From: Branchiostoma belcheri
Lineage: Eukaryota; Chordata; Leptocardii; Amphioxiformes; Branchiostomatidae
NCBI RefSeq assembly: GCF_001625305.1
Contig: NW_017803669.1
Location: forward strand, 124,001 to 188,000
Direction of reading: 5' to 3'
Length of the DNA stretch: 64,000 nucleotides
This document shows positions 23,461 to 34,521 of this stretch, piece by piece. Below the pieces are notes generated by a model. It saw only the letters and a program-made list of their open reading frames with translations, searched no databases and was not told the origin of the DNA. Within the stretch, counting starts at the first letter, position 1; each line of letters opens with the position of its first letter. Made by a program: the position numbers and the translations under genes.

Positions 23461-24577
23461 TGTACTATACGTGACTGATGAATCTCTTCAACGATATTGA
23501 TTCTTTGTATTCACCATGGTCACGTGCTTCCAGGATGTATCCAAAAAGCTTTGCAATGCAAACTTTAGCAGAAAACCTTCAAATTTCAGCTAAAATCGTT
23601 CCTTTGTGACATTTAAACTAACCGTGATGGGTTCTATATCTGTATGAAATTTCTGAAGATTTAGGAAGCCTAAGTGGCCCTATGGTGATACTGATGTGAT
23701 CAAGCAATATTCCTGGTCATGTCGACACTAAAAAGGCTAAACTAAAGTGTAGTTATTTGCAATCAAACTGTGAAACAAAAAAGCGCACTATTGTTCCAAC
23801 GAAGCATCAGATTGGAAAATTGATACTGATGCTGTAACGTTACAAACCACATGTTCCAAATTAAAAAGAACACAAAAACTTGAAGTTCATTCTCTATTTG
23901 TTGTCAGAATCGACCCATTGTAATTTAATTACTGTTGAGCATGAAATGCCCCAACACCTCAAAACACAGTGAAAAACAAGCTGTTTAACGTCAACAGGAT
24001 CATTCCGATGCCTTCCTGTCCAATGCAAATGAGGGTTAGTCCCCTGTTTTCACATTGCATCCTGTGGATGGGAAACTGGTGAATACGGGTTGGGATTAGA
24101 ATTTCTCATTTTTACTGTAGTATTGTTTTTGTTTCCAATGCCAAAAATTCAGTCCTACACGTACAGCATTTGTAAAACAAAAGCTAGATTTGGAATGACC
24201 TACATGTAAACAGCTATATAAATTGCGTTATATTTTTCTGAATTGCTTCACATGAACTGGAGGCTGCTACCGGTTTATACTTTACATGGCCTTTTATGGA
24301 CTTCAGCTAGTTTACCACTTTATTAAGCCTTATACAAGCTGAGATGCATAATATCTGATGGTGCCAGTATGGTGTCATTGGGTAGTTATGTAAGTCAATA
24401 AGATAAATAAAAAGTGCAGCAGTGAAATGAACTTAGATAGGCAATGACCTGTGCAATTAACTTCACTGCTCGTGAAAGAGTACAAAGTACTACATTTCAT
24501 TGTTGAATGTACAGTTACTTACCTACTACATTTCTTGTACATGTATTGCCTGTATTTTCTGACTTAAACTGTGTATA
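23461..24577. other. No gene recognised
   Basis: No ORF above 60 codons and no repeat family assigned. Confidence 0.55.
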
Positions 24578-24720
24578 ATGGGGGTGCCCAAACATCACTT
24601 GTTCACGAGCTTGAACTCACAGTGTTCTATCGCTAGTTGTCAGAGAGTGGTCAGGTTTTGATGAATGCATTTTAGCTTCACCCTCTGCGTTACAAGCAGC
24701 AAACACTGTGAGACATTTTT
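24578..24720. mobile_element. 0.85-kb element, left part cut by Helentron-like insertion
   Basis: GGGGGTGCCCAAACATCACT, CGCTAGTTGTCAGAGAGTGG and CAAGCAGCAAACACTGTGAG match copy 2. The match stops exactly where the hairpin ACCTCCATGAAAAATGGAGG begins at 24721. Confidence 0.7.
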
Positions 24721-24978
24721 ACCTCCATGAAAAATGGAGGTATTGTTTTTGGCCTGTCTGTGTGTCTGTCTGTCTGTCTGTGTGTTTGTTTGTGTTTCCG
24801 CACATTAGCATAACTTCATAACGCCTTTATGGATTGTGATGATATTTGGTATACTGGTAAGTCTTAGGAAGACGAAGGTCAAGGTCAAATATGGGCCTCC
24901 TGGTGGATGACCTTGGTACTGCAGCAGAACTTCCGTTTTTTTGTATCTTTTGTCCTAAACATGCTATGGTCTTGATTT
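24721..24978. mobile_element. Helentron-like fragment, hairpin end
   Basis: Hairpin ACCTCCATGAAAAATGGAGG at 24721, a GTCTGTCT-rich tract, then CTTAGGAAGACGAAGGTCAA and GACCTTGGTACTGCAGCAGA, as in the copy at 9936. It breaks off inside the internal region and joins a family 2 MITE remnant. Confidence 0.7.
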
Positions 24979-24979
24979 T

Positions 24980-25312
24980 TTGTTCACAGATGAAAAAAGA
25001 ATAAAAAATAAAAACAGACCTTGGCATCCTATGATAGCCCTAAATCCTACGATAGGAGCCATGAAGTCAATAGTCCAGGCTGGTTTGTAATTCAAGCAAT
25101 GAATTTAAAACTTTTAATTAAACCACTGCATTGATAGATGGAATAACTGTAGAAACTTTGAAGATTGAGAGAAGGGGCTTCCTTGGTGACATTTTGTTGG
25201 GGCCAAAATATGAGCATTTTGGAGTTGATTCTGAGGATGAATATTTTTTTTGCAAATAAAAAAAAATGAAGCGGGTGAATCCGTGAACCAACAAAATAAA
25301 TTGGTGCTGCCT
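24980..25312. mobile_element. PIF/Harbinger-like MITE family 2, left end missing
   Basis: Matches the interior and right end of the 40207 copy (ATAAAAACAGACCTTGGCATCC ... GTGAACCAACAAAATAAATT GGTG). The left end is replaced by a Helentron-like fragment ending near 24980. Confidence 0.7.
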
Positions 25313-26344
25313 AAAATCAATAGACACTCAGATATCAGAAAATGTAAAATTTATGTGCCTTGCAACAGACATTGTGGAAACATAACACAGATATCTAAGA
25401 AATTCACAGCAATAACACTATCAGTGCAAGAATAGATTTCCTTCTGTCTCACTCTATGGTCTTCAGCACACCTCAGGGAGCTTATGTATTGTTGTCAATG
25501 AGTACAAGGAATTGGGGGCACCACCTTAATGTTTCTTCTCAGGAATGCCATCACTTGAGGAAAACAGATACAGCCAAAGTGATTTCCCTGGACAGTACAT
25601 GTACAATGTAGATGGAAGGGGGGGCTTGGTGCAGGAAATTTGTCTCATAAATGAATAGACACAAATAACTGCAGATTTTTGTATAATTATTTATTCAATT
25701 TTAACCATCCTTCAAGATTCCATAACCTTATATGATGTAACAAATTTTATGATCAGACTTCAATGTTAGTATCATTGAAGTCATGAAATAAATCCTGATT
25801 GCAAAATTCCCAGTTCCCAAGAAGCGCTGGAAGCAAGCAGAAACAATTTCATCAATAAAGCTATTAAAGGAAAGAAAATTAGATGAGGTAAGAAAACCTG
25901 AAGTTCAAGTCACACCCTAGGGATGTTTCTTGAGATTCACAAATTTAATGCAGAAACTTGACCTTTCTGGTTTATAACAACTGGTCATCCTGGGAAATGA
26001 CCAATAAAGTGGTAATGGCACCAGGAGTAATTGATAATAAACATCAAACAGCAACTTGTTTAACGGGTGGACACCATGTATGGTTATTTTACAGCTTTTC
26101 TAATAATGATCACAGCATAACACATGTAGATTATATACTGCAGTCTTAAAACTTACTCAGAAACACTAACATGTAGACTATTCCTTTATATTTATTAAAG
26201 ATAACACCCTCTGACCTTAGGCCTTTGTAATTAAAAACTCCCTGATAACCATCATCTGTCTGCTATATTCAGCTAGAATCAGTTGCCCCCCCCCCCCAAA
26301 TCAAATCAAAGATTGCATCAAAAAAGAAACTTACAAACTGATCT
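25313..26344. other. No gene recognised
   Basis: Contains a short poly-C run (26286) only. Confidence 0.55.
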
Positions 26345-26800
26345 ATTGTGCACAAATATAGTTGAAAGTTTATTGCAAATACATGCCCAAGGGCTAATTG
26401 CCATAATATGATTACAAACAACATAAGAAAGAAAATACAGTGGTACATGTATGTGAGACTTTATCATTCTGCATCCGTAACATTATACTATATTCTACAA
26501 CATACATGGTACAAGCTATAGTTTTACTGGGTTTGACTTCTTTTCAGGCAATGGAAGACGAATTTACCCACCTTCTATAATATGTGGGGTCGTTGATTTT
26601 AGTGGTGAAATTGTTTTTTTGTGGTAGGGAATGGTGGGGAAGTAGGGGAGCATTTTGGACACGGTGCTAAATAATTGTTTTCTGATGTCGTCATAAGATG
26701 GACAGTTAGAGATGAAATGAATTTCGTCTTCCACTGCATTTGAGGAGCAATATTTACAAATTCTCTCCGACACAGGTATAAAAACAAATATAAAATTCTA
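26345..26800 (-). pseudogene. Non-LTR retrotransposon 3' end
   Basis: The minus strand 26773-26564 encodes SERICKYCSSNAVEDEIHF..NCPSYDDIRKQLF, the CCHC-like Cys/His motif at the C-terminus of many LINE ORF2 proteins. A 3' UTR follows to about 26345 (TTAGCCCTTGGGCATGTATT TGCAATAAA). No RT domain upstream. Confidence 0.75.
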
Positions 26801-27504
26801 CTTTTGTCAAATTACCAACCAAGACCGTAAAAATGTTCCAATTATTCTGCTCACCAAAGGATAATGGCAATGATACATTTATTTAGTAGCTAGTTGGGCT
26901 GCCCTGGCTGTCTTGTATCAGCCAAACTAATAAACAATAAACAATACATTTATCCTAGCTACAATGTAAATTGTCATGCAAATTGTGAATTGAAACCCAG
27001 ACCATAACCTTGAATTGGGCCACAAAGACACATATCTTTTCTTCTTAAGTTAACTTAATTATCGTAGGAACAGGACAAATATACATAGTCAATATTTCTC
27101 AGCATACTTGAACTATACACATTACACATCTAGTCCTATGGCCTGTTGGAGGTCTGGATTATTGGTCTCTCCATACAATGATGCATCAGAAAGTTGGGAG
27201 AGGCCTGTCATCCTCAAGTCATTTCTTTGGGCATACCAACACCAATCCTGTAGCATAGCTCTGCAGTCCTGTCATTCACGTGGTCCATATGGAATATTGC
27301 CTCTGCAGAAGGAAACCTTTGAATCAGAACAGGGAGACAAACTCTCTTTATAACTCCCAGGGTACCCAGCAGGGGAAGATTGCCTTGAAAGGGGAGGGGG
27401 CTGGAATGGAGTGATTTTCTTTGAGTTTGGGCTGGGGAGAAATGAAACGAATCAATCTCAAGGTAACAGACTTTGAATAACCAACTCTATGAAGGATTTC
27501 GACA
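26801..27504. other. No gene recognised
   Basis: An 81-codon plus-strand ORF (27108-27353) shows no motif. Confidence 0.5.
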
Positions 27505-27507
27505 TTA

Positions 27508-27943
27508 GGCCACACCAAGTAAATTTTATGGATGACGTCCGCGCGCGCATAGATTTTGGCCTGTTCCTAGAAAAAAAACAAGAAATTCCTCTTCCTGTAA
27601 CTATGACCAAAGAGTCACGACAGTGCCGCAAATCATCAGATTGTTGTGAAACCCGTAACGCGAAGAAAGTTGACAGGACCATCCTGTCAATAACAGAAAT
27701 TTTTTCACTGTCCACTGTTCTACCTGATTTATTGCTATTTTCAATTTTGATGATGAATAAAAGACTTCTTGATTGTTACACTGTGTCACCTCATTCAATT
27801 TGTGTCCTAACATTTTTCGTCTCTTAGTATATTTCTAATCTAGGCATCTTGTTTTTTAGGGCCCTTCTTGTTTTTTTTCACCCTCTCGCATTAGATTTAG
27901 GATCTCCAAAGGACGTCATCCATAAAATTTACTTGGTGTGGTC
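27508..27943. mobile_element. PIF/Harbinger-like MITE family 1, complete copy
   Basis: A 436-bp element with inverted ends GGCCACACCAAGTAAATTTT ... and the complement, running inward to GATGACGTCC. TTA flanks both sides (27505-27507, 27944-27946), matching the TWA duplication of PIF/Harbinger elements. Just inside the left end is CGCGCGCATAGATTTT followed by an A-run; the right side has T-runs. ORFs here are shadows. Confidence 0.85.
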
Positions 27944-27946
27944 TTA

Positions 27947-28408
27947 GACATATTTTAGATGTAGGCCTTAAACTTAATTGTTGCCAGAAACACAGAGTGT
28001 AACACAGAGGTGGTTTGAGCTAAGCTTGCAAAATTATCTTCTAGCTGAAGAGAAGAATTTTATAATGCAGGCTTTTTTTTAAATTATTGCTGTCCATGAA
28101 TAACAGTGAGAATGTTGATCTTGAATTGCCCAGTGCCACATGAAAAATTTTCTTTGTATAAATATATGATATATTTCCCACATCTGGTGCCAACATTCAA
28201 AAAATGTTTATTTAATTTTAGTTATTAATCACAAGACGAGTACAGAACTTCTCACGAGGGAAAACTTACCCGGTAGTAGTACCTTTCTTACATTTCTTCC
28301 CAGCAACATTTTTATTGCACCTCTTGAAGTAACTGGAACTCATTTATTTGGAAATCAAAGGAAGCTTTGATCAATTTCAAAACGTAGTGTCTGTCATTAG
28401 TGTTGTAT
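27947..28408. other. No gene recognised
   Basis: AT-rich sequence between a MITE and the fold-back; nothing recognised. Confidence 0.55.
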
Positions 28409-28790
28409 GTCATATTATGTTACAGTTAGGTGTACATGTAGTGGTTCTGGAGGTTTTGTTTCTGGACTTTATCTGATACATACACTACTGGTCATAGTTA
28501 CAAGTCTTTCAGTACCAAGGACAGAGTAGCATGGATGGACATCCACATCAATAGTTTCCCAATGACCCACTCAATACAGGGGCAGAGGAATAATGTGTGT
28601 GTGTGTTTGTGTTTGTGTGTGTGTGTATGTATGTATGTATGTATGTACATGTATACACACAAAAAAAACATGTTCCTCCATGCTACTCTGTCCTTGGTAC
28701 TGAAAGACTTGTAACTATGATCAGTAGTGTATGTATCAGAAACATATCTTCTGACCACTACATCTACACCTAACTATAACATAATATGAC
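28409..28790. mobile_element. Fold-back element, arms of 114-127 bp
   Basis: The left arm 28409-28535 and right arm 28677-28790 are inverted complements. The inner 60 bp (TGATACATACACTACTGGTC ... GAGTAGCATGGA) differ at one position; the outer part is more diverged. The loop contains a (TG)n(TATG)n tract. Confidence 0.9.
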
Positions 28791-28792
28791 AC

Positions 28793-28814
28793 GTGTGTGT
28801 TTGTGTGGTGTGTG

Positions 28815-28863
<49 letters not shown>

Positions 28864-28873
28864 TATATAACAT

Positions 28874-28919
<46 letters not shown>
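28793..28919. repeat. (GT)n-(AC)n inverted microsatellite pair
   Basis: About 30 GT repeats to 28862, then TAGTATATAACATAGTA, then about 20 AC repeats. The two tracts are complementary around a short AT-rich centre, so a hairpin is possible. Confidence 0.95.
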
Positions 28920-28921
<2 letters not shown>

Positions 28922-28974
28922 TGATTATAGTTACTATGATTCCTTAGTGGTATTTCACACTCATTACATGTGTC

Positions 28975-29230
28975 CATTTGTTAAAGGTTACAATCCCTAT
29001 GCATATATTAATGTGGTGGTCAATTGCTTGCATGATTGATGATGAAATATCGAAATGAAACCTTGCCAAAGGATAGCACTTCAACATATGAAATATATCA
29101 AATTTGAGTCAAGAAGACTGTACATAAAATAGATGTAATCATTACATTTCTATGATCAATGAGACAAATAAAAACAAAAAATTAGAAATGCAATTTTCAT
29201 GTAGGTATGAGATCTCAGAATTCTTTGTGT
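28975..29230. mobile_element. Helentron-like fragment, right end
   Basis: Ends with GTAGGTATGAGATCTCAGAA TTCTTTGTG, and has degenerate ATGATTGATGATGAAAT blocks as in the end of the 9936 copy. Diverged. Confidence 0.5.
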
Positions 29231-29599
29231 GTCATGATACATTGGTGTTATGATGTCCAGATCCAAGTCTTATGACAGCATAGGTTTATCTTGTGTATTA
29301 GCTGAAGGATACCTGAGAGATTGTTGTGATGAGAAGCACATCTTAGTAGATTCAGTGAACCTTATCACTAATTTGTTTTTCAAGTAAAAAGCAGGTAGTA
29401 GATACATGTATAGTTGCACTGCCAATCTGTAGATGGGATTTTGTAGAACGCCACAAATCGGGACAGAACTGAGAACATTTTGTACATTACTCCAGCTGTC
29501 TGTGCACTTAGGCCGTGTTGATTTGATTATAATAATAATTGCCTTCGACAAGAAGGCTATGAAATCATTTAGGCACTGTTTGGCAGATTATGCACAATA

Positions 29600-29960
29600 A
29601 ATTTTGAAGGCATGGTCCGAGGTTCACGATTTTGGCAGGCAGGTTGTCTTAGTGATGGGCATTGTCAAGGCCAAAAATGGACTTCGTGGGTGGTTCTTAT
29701 GTGGAGTTGACCTTTTGTGTTTGCGTTTTTTTGTTGTTCCCCAGATAACTCGGGAATCCTTAAATGGTTGTCTATGATTTTAAGTTGGCAAGTTACCGTT
29801 GAGAATACAAAGATCAAGTTCGGAAATGGGCCTCGCAGGGATTCCCACGTCATTGAATTTGACCTTTTGTGTTGTTCTTTATTGTTGTTAGCAGGATAAT
29901 TTGAGAATCTGCAAATGGATGTTCACGATTTTTTGTGAGCAAGTTACCGTTGACGATAGC
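29600..29960. repeat. Degenerate tandem repeat, about 140-bp units (TTCATGATTTTTGGCAGGCA type)
   Basis: Three degenerate units share GTTCACGATTTTTGGCAGGC, AGTTACCGTTG, GGGCCTCG.GGG.TCCC and GACCTTTTGTGTT. The same unit recurs at 39955-40205 and 40590-40800. I see no known class signature. Confidence 0.6.
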
Positions 29961-30025
29961 AATGACATCCAGATGGATGACATCCGTAAGCGCATGAATT
30001 TTTGTCTGTTTCCAAAAAGAAAAGT
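29960..30025. mobile_element. PIF/Harbinger-like MITE family 1 fragment
   Basis: GATGGATGACATCCGTAAGC followed by GCATGAATTTTTGTCTG matches the left inner part of family 1. No ends are preserved. Confidence 0.5.
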
Positions 30026-30223
30026 TTTCTACCATACTGTAAGTCCTACAAAGCTGCTGCAAAATGAGCAAATGTATGTGCCGCAAAATATGGGAAACAC
30101 TTATGTTGAAGAATGCCAAAATCAATTCCAAACGAAAAGAAGAAAATGTGAAGGAATGAAAATGAAGTGTCCATTTAATTTATTTGTCATGCCATACTCT
30201 GTGTGTTCAAGTAAAAAGCATGA

Positions 30224-30505
30224 GTAGCGTGCGTAGTCCAGTGGTTAGCGATCCTGCCTCTGGACTAAGAGGTTGGGAGTTTGAATCCCGGCTGATGTCG
30301 CTCACCCGACATGCACGCTACTGTTTAGGGTCGCAGTCCTTCGGACGGGACGTTAACCGTGGTCCACTGTTCATTGTGCTTGTCGAAAAGAGCTAGGGGA
30401 ATTTCCCCGGTACAATGAACCTGTAAATACTGTACATAGCGTCTGTCTTCTCTGAACGACCAGTGGAAGATTAGTTCTGCAATGAGCTAAACTGGATCGA
30501 GATCA

Positions 30506-30540
<35 letters not shown>

Positions 30541-30542
30541 TC
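30224..30542 (+). mobile_element. tRNA-derived SINE with (CTTT)n tail
   Basis: The head is tRNA-like: A box TAGTCCAGTGGTTAGCG at 30234-30250, B box GAGTTTGAATCCC at 30277-30289. The body includes CAGTCCTTCGGACGGGACGT and TGAACGACCAGTGGAAGATT, and the tail is (CTTT)n at 30506-30542. Family knowledge: Pol III transcript mobilised by a LINE. The overlapping 70-codon ORF is a shadow. Confidence 0.88.
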
Positions 30543-30696
30543 AACCCCCATGACCACGTAGATCTATTTTTGCCAAACTTTTCTTAATTGCTCATTCGCA
30601 TCAGTTTTGGGTTTCCCAGAGTGTGTCATCCATATAATATTAATCAAATCAACATAGCGTATTGGAAGTATTCTTTCAGTAACTCATCTCTCATTA

Positions 30697-31194
30697 GGCC
30701 ACAGCTATTGTGCGCATTAATTTTCGCCTGATTCAAAAATAAAAAACAAATTTTGTTGCCCTCTGATCTGTATCGGTATAGCCGGTATAACCGCCCTTCG
30801 GCGTAACACACCAGCTTCGCAGGCACGCGGCGCGGCGGCAGCTAGCTATATCACACCGAACGGCTTGTTGATGGTGTTCAACATGGAAAAAATGAGCACA
30901 TACATTTGTACGCATCAACGGCTTTTGGTTCAGAGACCACCAGGGATCCAGCAAACTTGATGCATATAATTGCTCACGTTTGTTAGCAAGTGTTGACAGT
31001 CCAAGGTGTTGCAGATAATACTGTTGAATACTGGTTTTCATATCATGTTTTATTGTCTCAATTCTTGTTGTATGATCTGAAAATTAAAAAATGTAGGAAT
31101 CTTGTTTTTTTTTTGCCCGCTTTGTTTTTTTTCCTATCGCATGAATTTTGCAGTTTGTGGGGGATGTCATCCATGAAATTTACTTGCTCTGGTC
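30697..31194. mobile_element. PIF/Harbinger-like MITE family 1, diverged copy
   Basis: Left end GGCCACAGC, right end GATGTCATCCATGAAATTTA ... GGTC, with TTA on both sides. The left arm has lost the GATGACATCC block. Internal GC-rich sequence around 30775-30860 is not shared with other copies. Confidence 0.75.
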
Positions 31195-31197
31195 TTA

Positions 31198-31862
31198 ATA
31201 GGCTTTAAAGCAACCATCCAGGTATATATCTACTGATGATAGCCATACCTGGGTCTGTAAGCACTTTTTTTTGCTTGCAAATTTAACAGATGGGCACCAT
31301 GGGATTGTAATCTAGGTAGATGCGTCCCTTGTGGATAGTGAGGATTCTTGTGTTACCTCTCACGGTACATTAAGCTGTCAGAATGACTTGTTTGGACCAA
31401 TCATCACAAATTAGACTTCGTATTAAAGTAAGGCAATGCTCTCCCTACAATGAAATTGAAAAAATTTTCCATCTTCTGCTAGCTTACTGAATGGGCACCA
31501 TGAGATAACACATACATTAGGCATGGCACACCAAATTTTTCAATAAGCTGGAAGTTACTGAAAATGGCTCAGTCTTATAGATCAAATTCTTCCGCTTATT
31601 ACTAAGTATGCTTTTTTCCATTTGACGATACAACAAAGTTGAGATTTTCTACAATTTGTTAAAGTTTACAATTTTGATGGTTTCATTGGAAGATGGTGAA
31701 CTATTGTCGCTGTGATACTTCATCAGCAGTATCACAAGCAATTCTGTTTATTGGGTTGGAAATCATACCTCTTATCTCTTCTCATCTGTACCTTAGTCGA
31801 AGAAATGATAGCACTGATTTAACAACCTGTTTCCTTCACCCTTCTTGGGTGCCATAATAATG
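31198..31862. other. No gene recognised
   Basis: AT-rich; nothing recognised beyond a repeated GGGCACCATG phrase (31289, 31494). Confidence 0.5.
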
Positions 31863-31872
31863 CCATACCAGC

Positions 31873-32465
31873 GGTGTACAGAAAGTGCGAAATGAACGAA
31901 ATGGTACAAAATGGAACAAAATGAAACTAAATATGTATGAAGTACGTTGGAACGGCGACGTTAGTGCGTTTTTGCTATCTATTTCATTTCATTGTGCACA
32001 TGTAAGGGACGCGGCTGGTGATAAAATTCCTCCCCATGGGCATACCGCTAGGGCAGACCAAGACCACAAAGAAGCACACTTTGACTGCTCACCTCAAAAC
32101 TCAATAAATTGTTTTATAACGTACCTTATAACGTTGTGGTCACTTAACGTACCCTGATCCATCTTATAACGTTGGTCACTTTATTCTTAACGTACCCTGA
32201 TCCATCTTATAACGTTGCGGGTACTTTATTCTTAACGTACCCTGATTGATCTTATAACGTTGCGGTCACTTTATTATTAACGTACCCTGATCGATCTTAT
32301 AACGTTGCGGTTCTAAGAATACCATCTATCTTAACGTTGCCATTTGGACGTCGAGAGGACACTAGCATCGCCGTTCCAACCCACAAGAGGCTTAACAGCT
32401 TTCCTTTATACATATTTCGTTCCATTTCGTTCCATTTCGTTCCATTTCGCACTTTCTGGGATCCC
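31873..32465. mobile_element. 593-bp MITE with 10-bp target duplication and internal 50-bp repeats
   Basis: The ends share CAGAAAGTGCGAAATG in inverted orientation, continuing through (GGAACGAAAT)n-like repeats to GTTGGAACGGCGA. CCATACCAGC occurs directly before (31863-31872) and after (32466-32475), a 10-bp target duplication. The interior 32110-32312 holds four to five units of about 50 bp (CTTATAACGTTGCGG ... TTAACGTACCCTGAT). No transposase is visible. Duplication length suggests a Mutator-like origin. Confidence 0.8.
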
Positions 32466-32691
32466 CCATACCAGCCATTATTTTTGTCACAAGATAGAAG
32501 AGAAAGGGAAAACTTCTTTCTCATGTACAATCATGTATTCAGGATAATATCAAATAGACTGGGACACATACAGTGTAAGTTGTGTGGTATGTTGAATATT
32601 CATAGTCACACATGTCAAGCCATTTCTAATCCACTCTTTTCACTTACCTCGCCTTGTGACCAGACTGAAATAGGGAGTATGAGTATGGATT

Positions 32692-32955
32692 AAGCCACAC
32701 CAATTTGATTTGTTGGTTCTTGGATTTTTTCAGAAGAAGTATGGTGTGACACGGTGCTATGATATCTCCAAATATTATTATATAGGTCAGCCATTAAATA
32801 AAACGTTACAATGAATTTTGAATTTTAAACTTTTGATAAAAGCCCTGCATTGATAGAAAAACTGTTGCAGTAACAACTACTAACTGAAGGAACACATTGT
32901 CAAGCACTTTCGTCAACCATTGGGGCCAAAATATTGAGTCTTTTGGAGTCTTCAG
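32692..32955. mobile_element. PIF/Harbinger-like MITE family 2, left half
   Basis: TAAGCCACACCAATTTGATT then TGTTGGTTCTTGGATTTTTT and family 2 interior (TGATAGAAAAACTG ... GGGGCCAAAATATTGAG). The right half is cut by a reversed Helitron-like segment starting near 32955. Confidence 0.65.
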
Positions 32956-33285
32956 ATGACATTCTTTTGACATGTGTCCAAGGTATCTCCATAGCAAATT
33001 TCAAGTCATTTGGTTTTAGTACCAGGGCTCCAGAGCCCAAAATGTATATTTTTTGCCTGAAAATGCCCCCCCCCCCCAAAAAAAAGCAAATAAAACAATT
33101 TTGAAGGCCTGTTTCAAAGAAATGGAAAAACGTCTGGGGGTACACGTAGTTGGCCACTCTACCTCCATGCCAAATTTCAGGTCATTTGGCTGAAAAATGG
33201 TAGAGTTGAATCCACTTAAAGAAATGGCAGGAGGGGAGGAGGATAAACATGAGAGAACATAATGTTTCAGTTCGTTGTGTGGTGA
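32955..33285 (-). repeat. Helitron-like element, reversed, 3' truncated
   Basis: From the right, the minus strand reads TTTCACCACACAACGAAC, a CCTCC-rich tract, CAAATGACCTGAAATTTGGC and ATGGAGGTAGAGTGGCC, as in the 53286 copy. It stops inside a family 2 MITE. Confidence 0.6.
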
Positions 33286-33387
33286 AACCATAATAATTAT
33301 TGCAATTTTACCATCAAAAGAAAGCTGAAATACCATAAAATTCTTAGTATTCTCCTTACATGTCATATGTTTAAAATTTATTCATGA

Positions 33388-33482
33388 AAACCTGACCACT
33401 CTCTGACAACTAGCCGCAAGTTCAAGCGCATGAAATACTAAAGTAGTGTGCAATGTTAGCCTAAGGGCATCCCGTTATATAT
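33388..33482. mobile_element. 0.85-kb element, reversed terminal fragment
   Basis: AAACCTGACCACTCTCTGAC and AACTAGCCGC, then GTGTGCAATGTTAGCCTAAG GGCATCCC are the reverse complement of the left end of the family. Confidence 0.6.
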
Positions 33483-33652
33483 TAAGTTGTTACATGTCAC
33501 ATATGTGTTGATATCACATTTAATGTACAATGTATATCTTCCAGGGTGCCATTGTAAAGCAGTGTCACCACTGAAATTGGTCACCCTGGCTAAATAAAAC
33601 AGATTTGACTGATCCAAACAATACTAATTATAGTGTTTTCTTCCCTTCTGCA

Positions 33653-33797
33653 GGTACGTAAGCAGGTCTGCCTGTGGGTGTGTAGTGTGTGTATGGTGTA
33701 GTATTGCACATTGAACTTGCTACTAACAAGACATCAAGGGAGCAATGAAGAAAAAGATTCAGTTCTACACAAGACAGAATAAATTGTTCATGAGGTA
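33653..33797 (+). CDS. Possible exon with start codon (MKKKIQFYTRQNKLFM..)
   Basis: A good acceptor (TTCTTCCCTTCTGCAG, ending at 33652) precedes about 90 bp without coding character, then ATG at 33745 opens MKKKIQFYTRQNKLFM followed by AG|GTAAAG, a good donor, after 50 coding bases (phase 2). This could be a 5' exon of a plus-strand gene continuing to the right. I found no exon to join it to in the window, so it may be chance. Confidence 0.25.
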
Positions 33798-34082
33798 AAG
33801 TTTACTTTCTTTTCTGGGATTTTATCTTAAGAATGTAACACCTGTATCATAAAAAGGCAGTAGAAAATATATATTAGTATTTCTAAAGTTACATGATTTG
33901 ATTTTGCTTGAATTGTTTTCGCAGTAAGATGGTCCCAGGATAGCATTTTTATGATACTGTACATGTAAATGTTTTGTCTAGCACTCAGCAATTAATGTTT
34001 GGAAATGTGAGGTATCTCTAACATGTATGCTGCTGGAATTAGTTTTATGTTTCTGGCATGACTCCCATTTGTCTGAAATGGT

Positions 34083-34285
34083 GCTTATTCTCCTGGAATA
34101 GTTTTTATGCTCCTGGAATAGTTTTTATGTTCCTGGAATAGTTTTTATGTTCCTGCAATAGTTTTTATGCTCCTGGAATAGTTTTTATGTTCCTGGAATA
34201 GTTTTTACGTTCCTGGAATAGTTTTTATGTTCCTGGAATAGTTTTTACGTTCCTTGGATCTGATTACATTCTTGGAATAGTTTTC
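34083..34285. repeat. 20-bp minisatellite (TCCTGGAATAGTTTTTATGT)
   Basis: About nine units of 20 bp, with variants TATGC and TACGT at the end, flanked by degenerate units on both sides (GGAATTAGTTTTATG; GGAATAGTTTTCATAC). Confidence 0.95.
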
Positions 34286-34373
34286 ATACTTCCAGAATGT
34301 AGCTTAATGCTCTTTTTGAGTGTTTATTGTAGTGACTGTCCTACTGTAGATTATTTGTAGACTGTAGATTCTA

Positions 34374-34521
34374 TTGTCAGAGAGAGCACACATCCTTGAT
34401 ATAAAAAGAAGTAACCATACTGATCTTTAAGAAAGAAGGTTAAATTAAGTCAGAGAGAGCACACATCCTCGATATAAATATAAGTAATCAGACATACTGT
34501 TCTTTAAGAGAGAAGGTTAAA
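34374..34521. repeat. Tandem duplication, about 74-bp unit
   Basis: GTCAGAGAGAGCACACATCC T..ATATAAA and CTTTAAGA.AGAAGGTTAA occur twice with about 73-74 bp period. Confidence 0.9.

Noticed and set aside
28736-29039. Several ORFs with CVCV or HTHT repeats
   Set aside because: Translations of the GT/AC array on both strands.
32337-32693. 118-codon plus-strand ORF
   Set aside because: It runs through the inverted end of a MITE and repeats (FRSISFHFVPFRTF is the GGAACGAAAT repeat).
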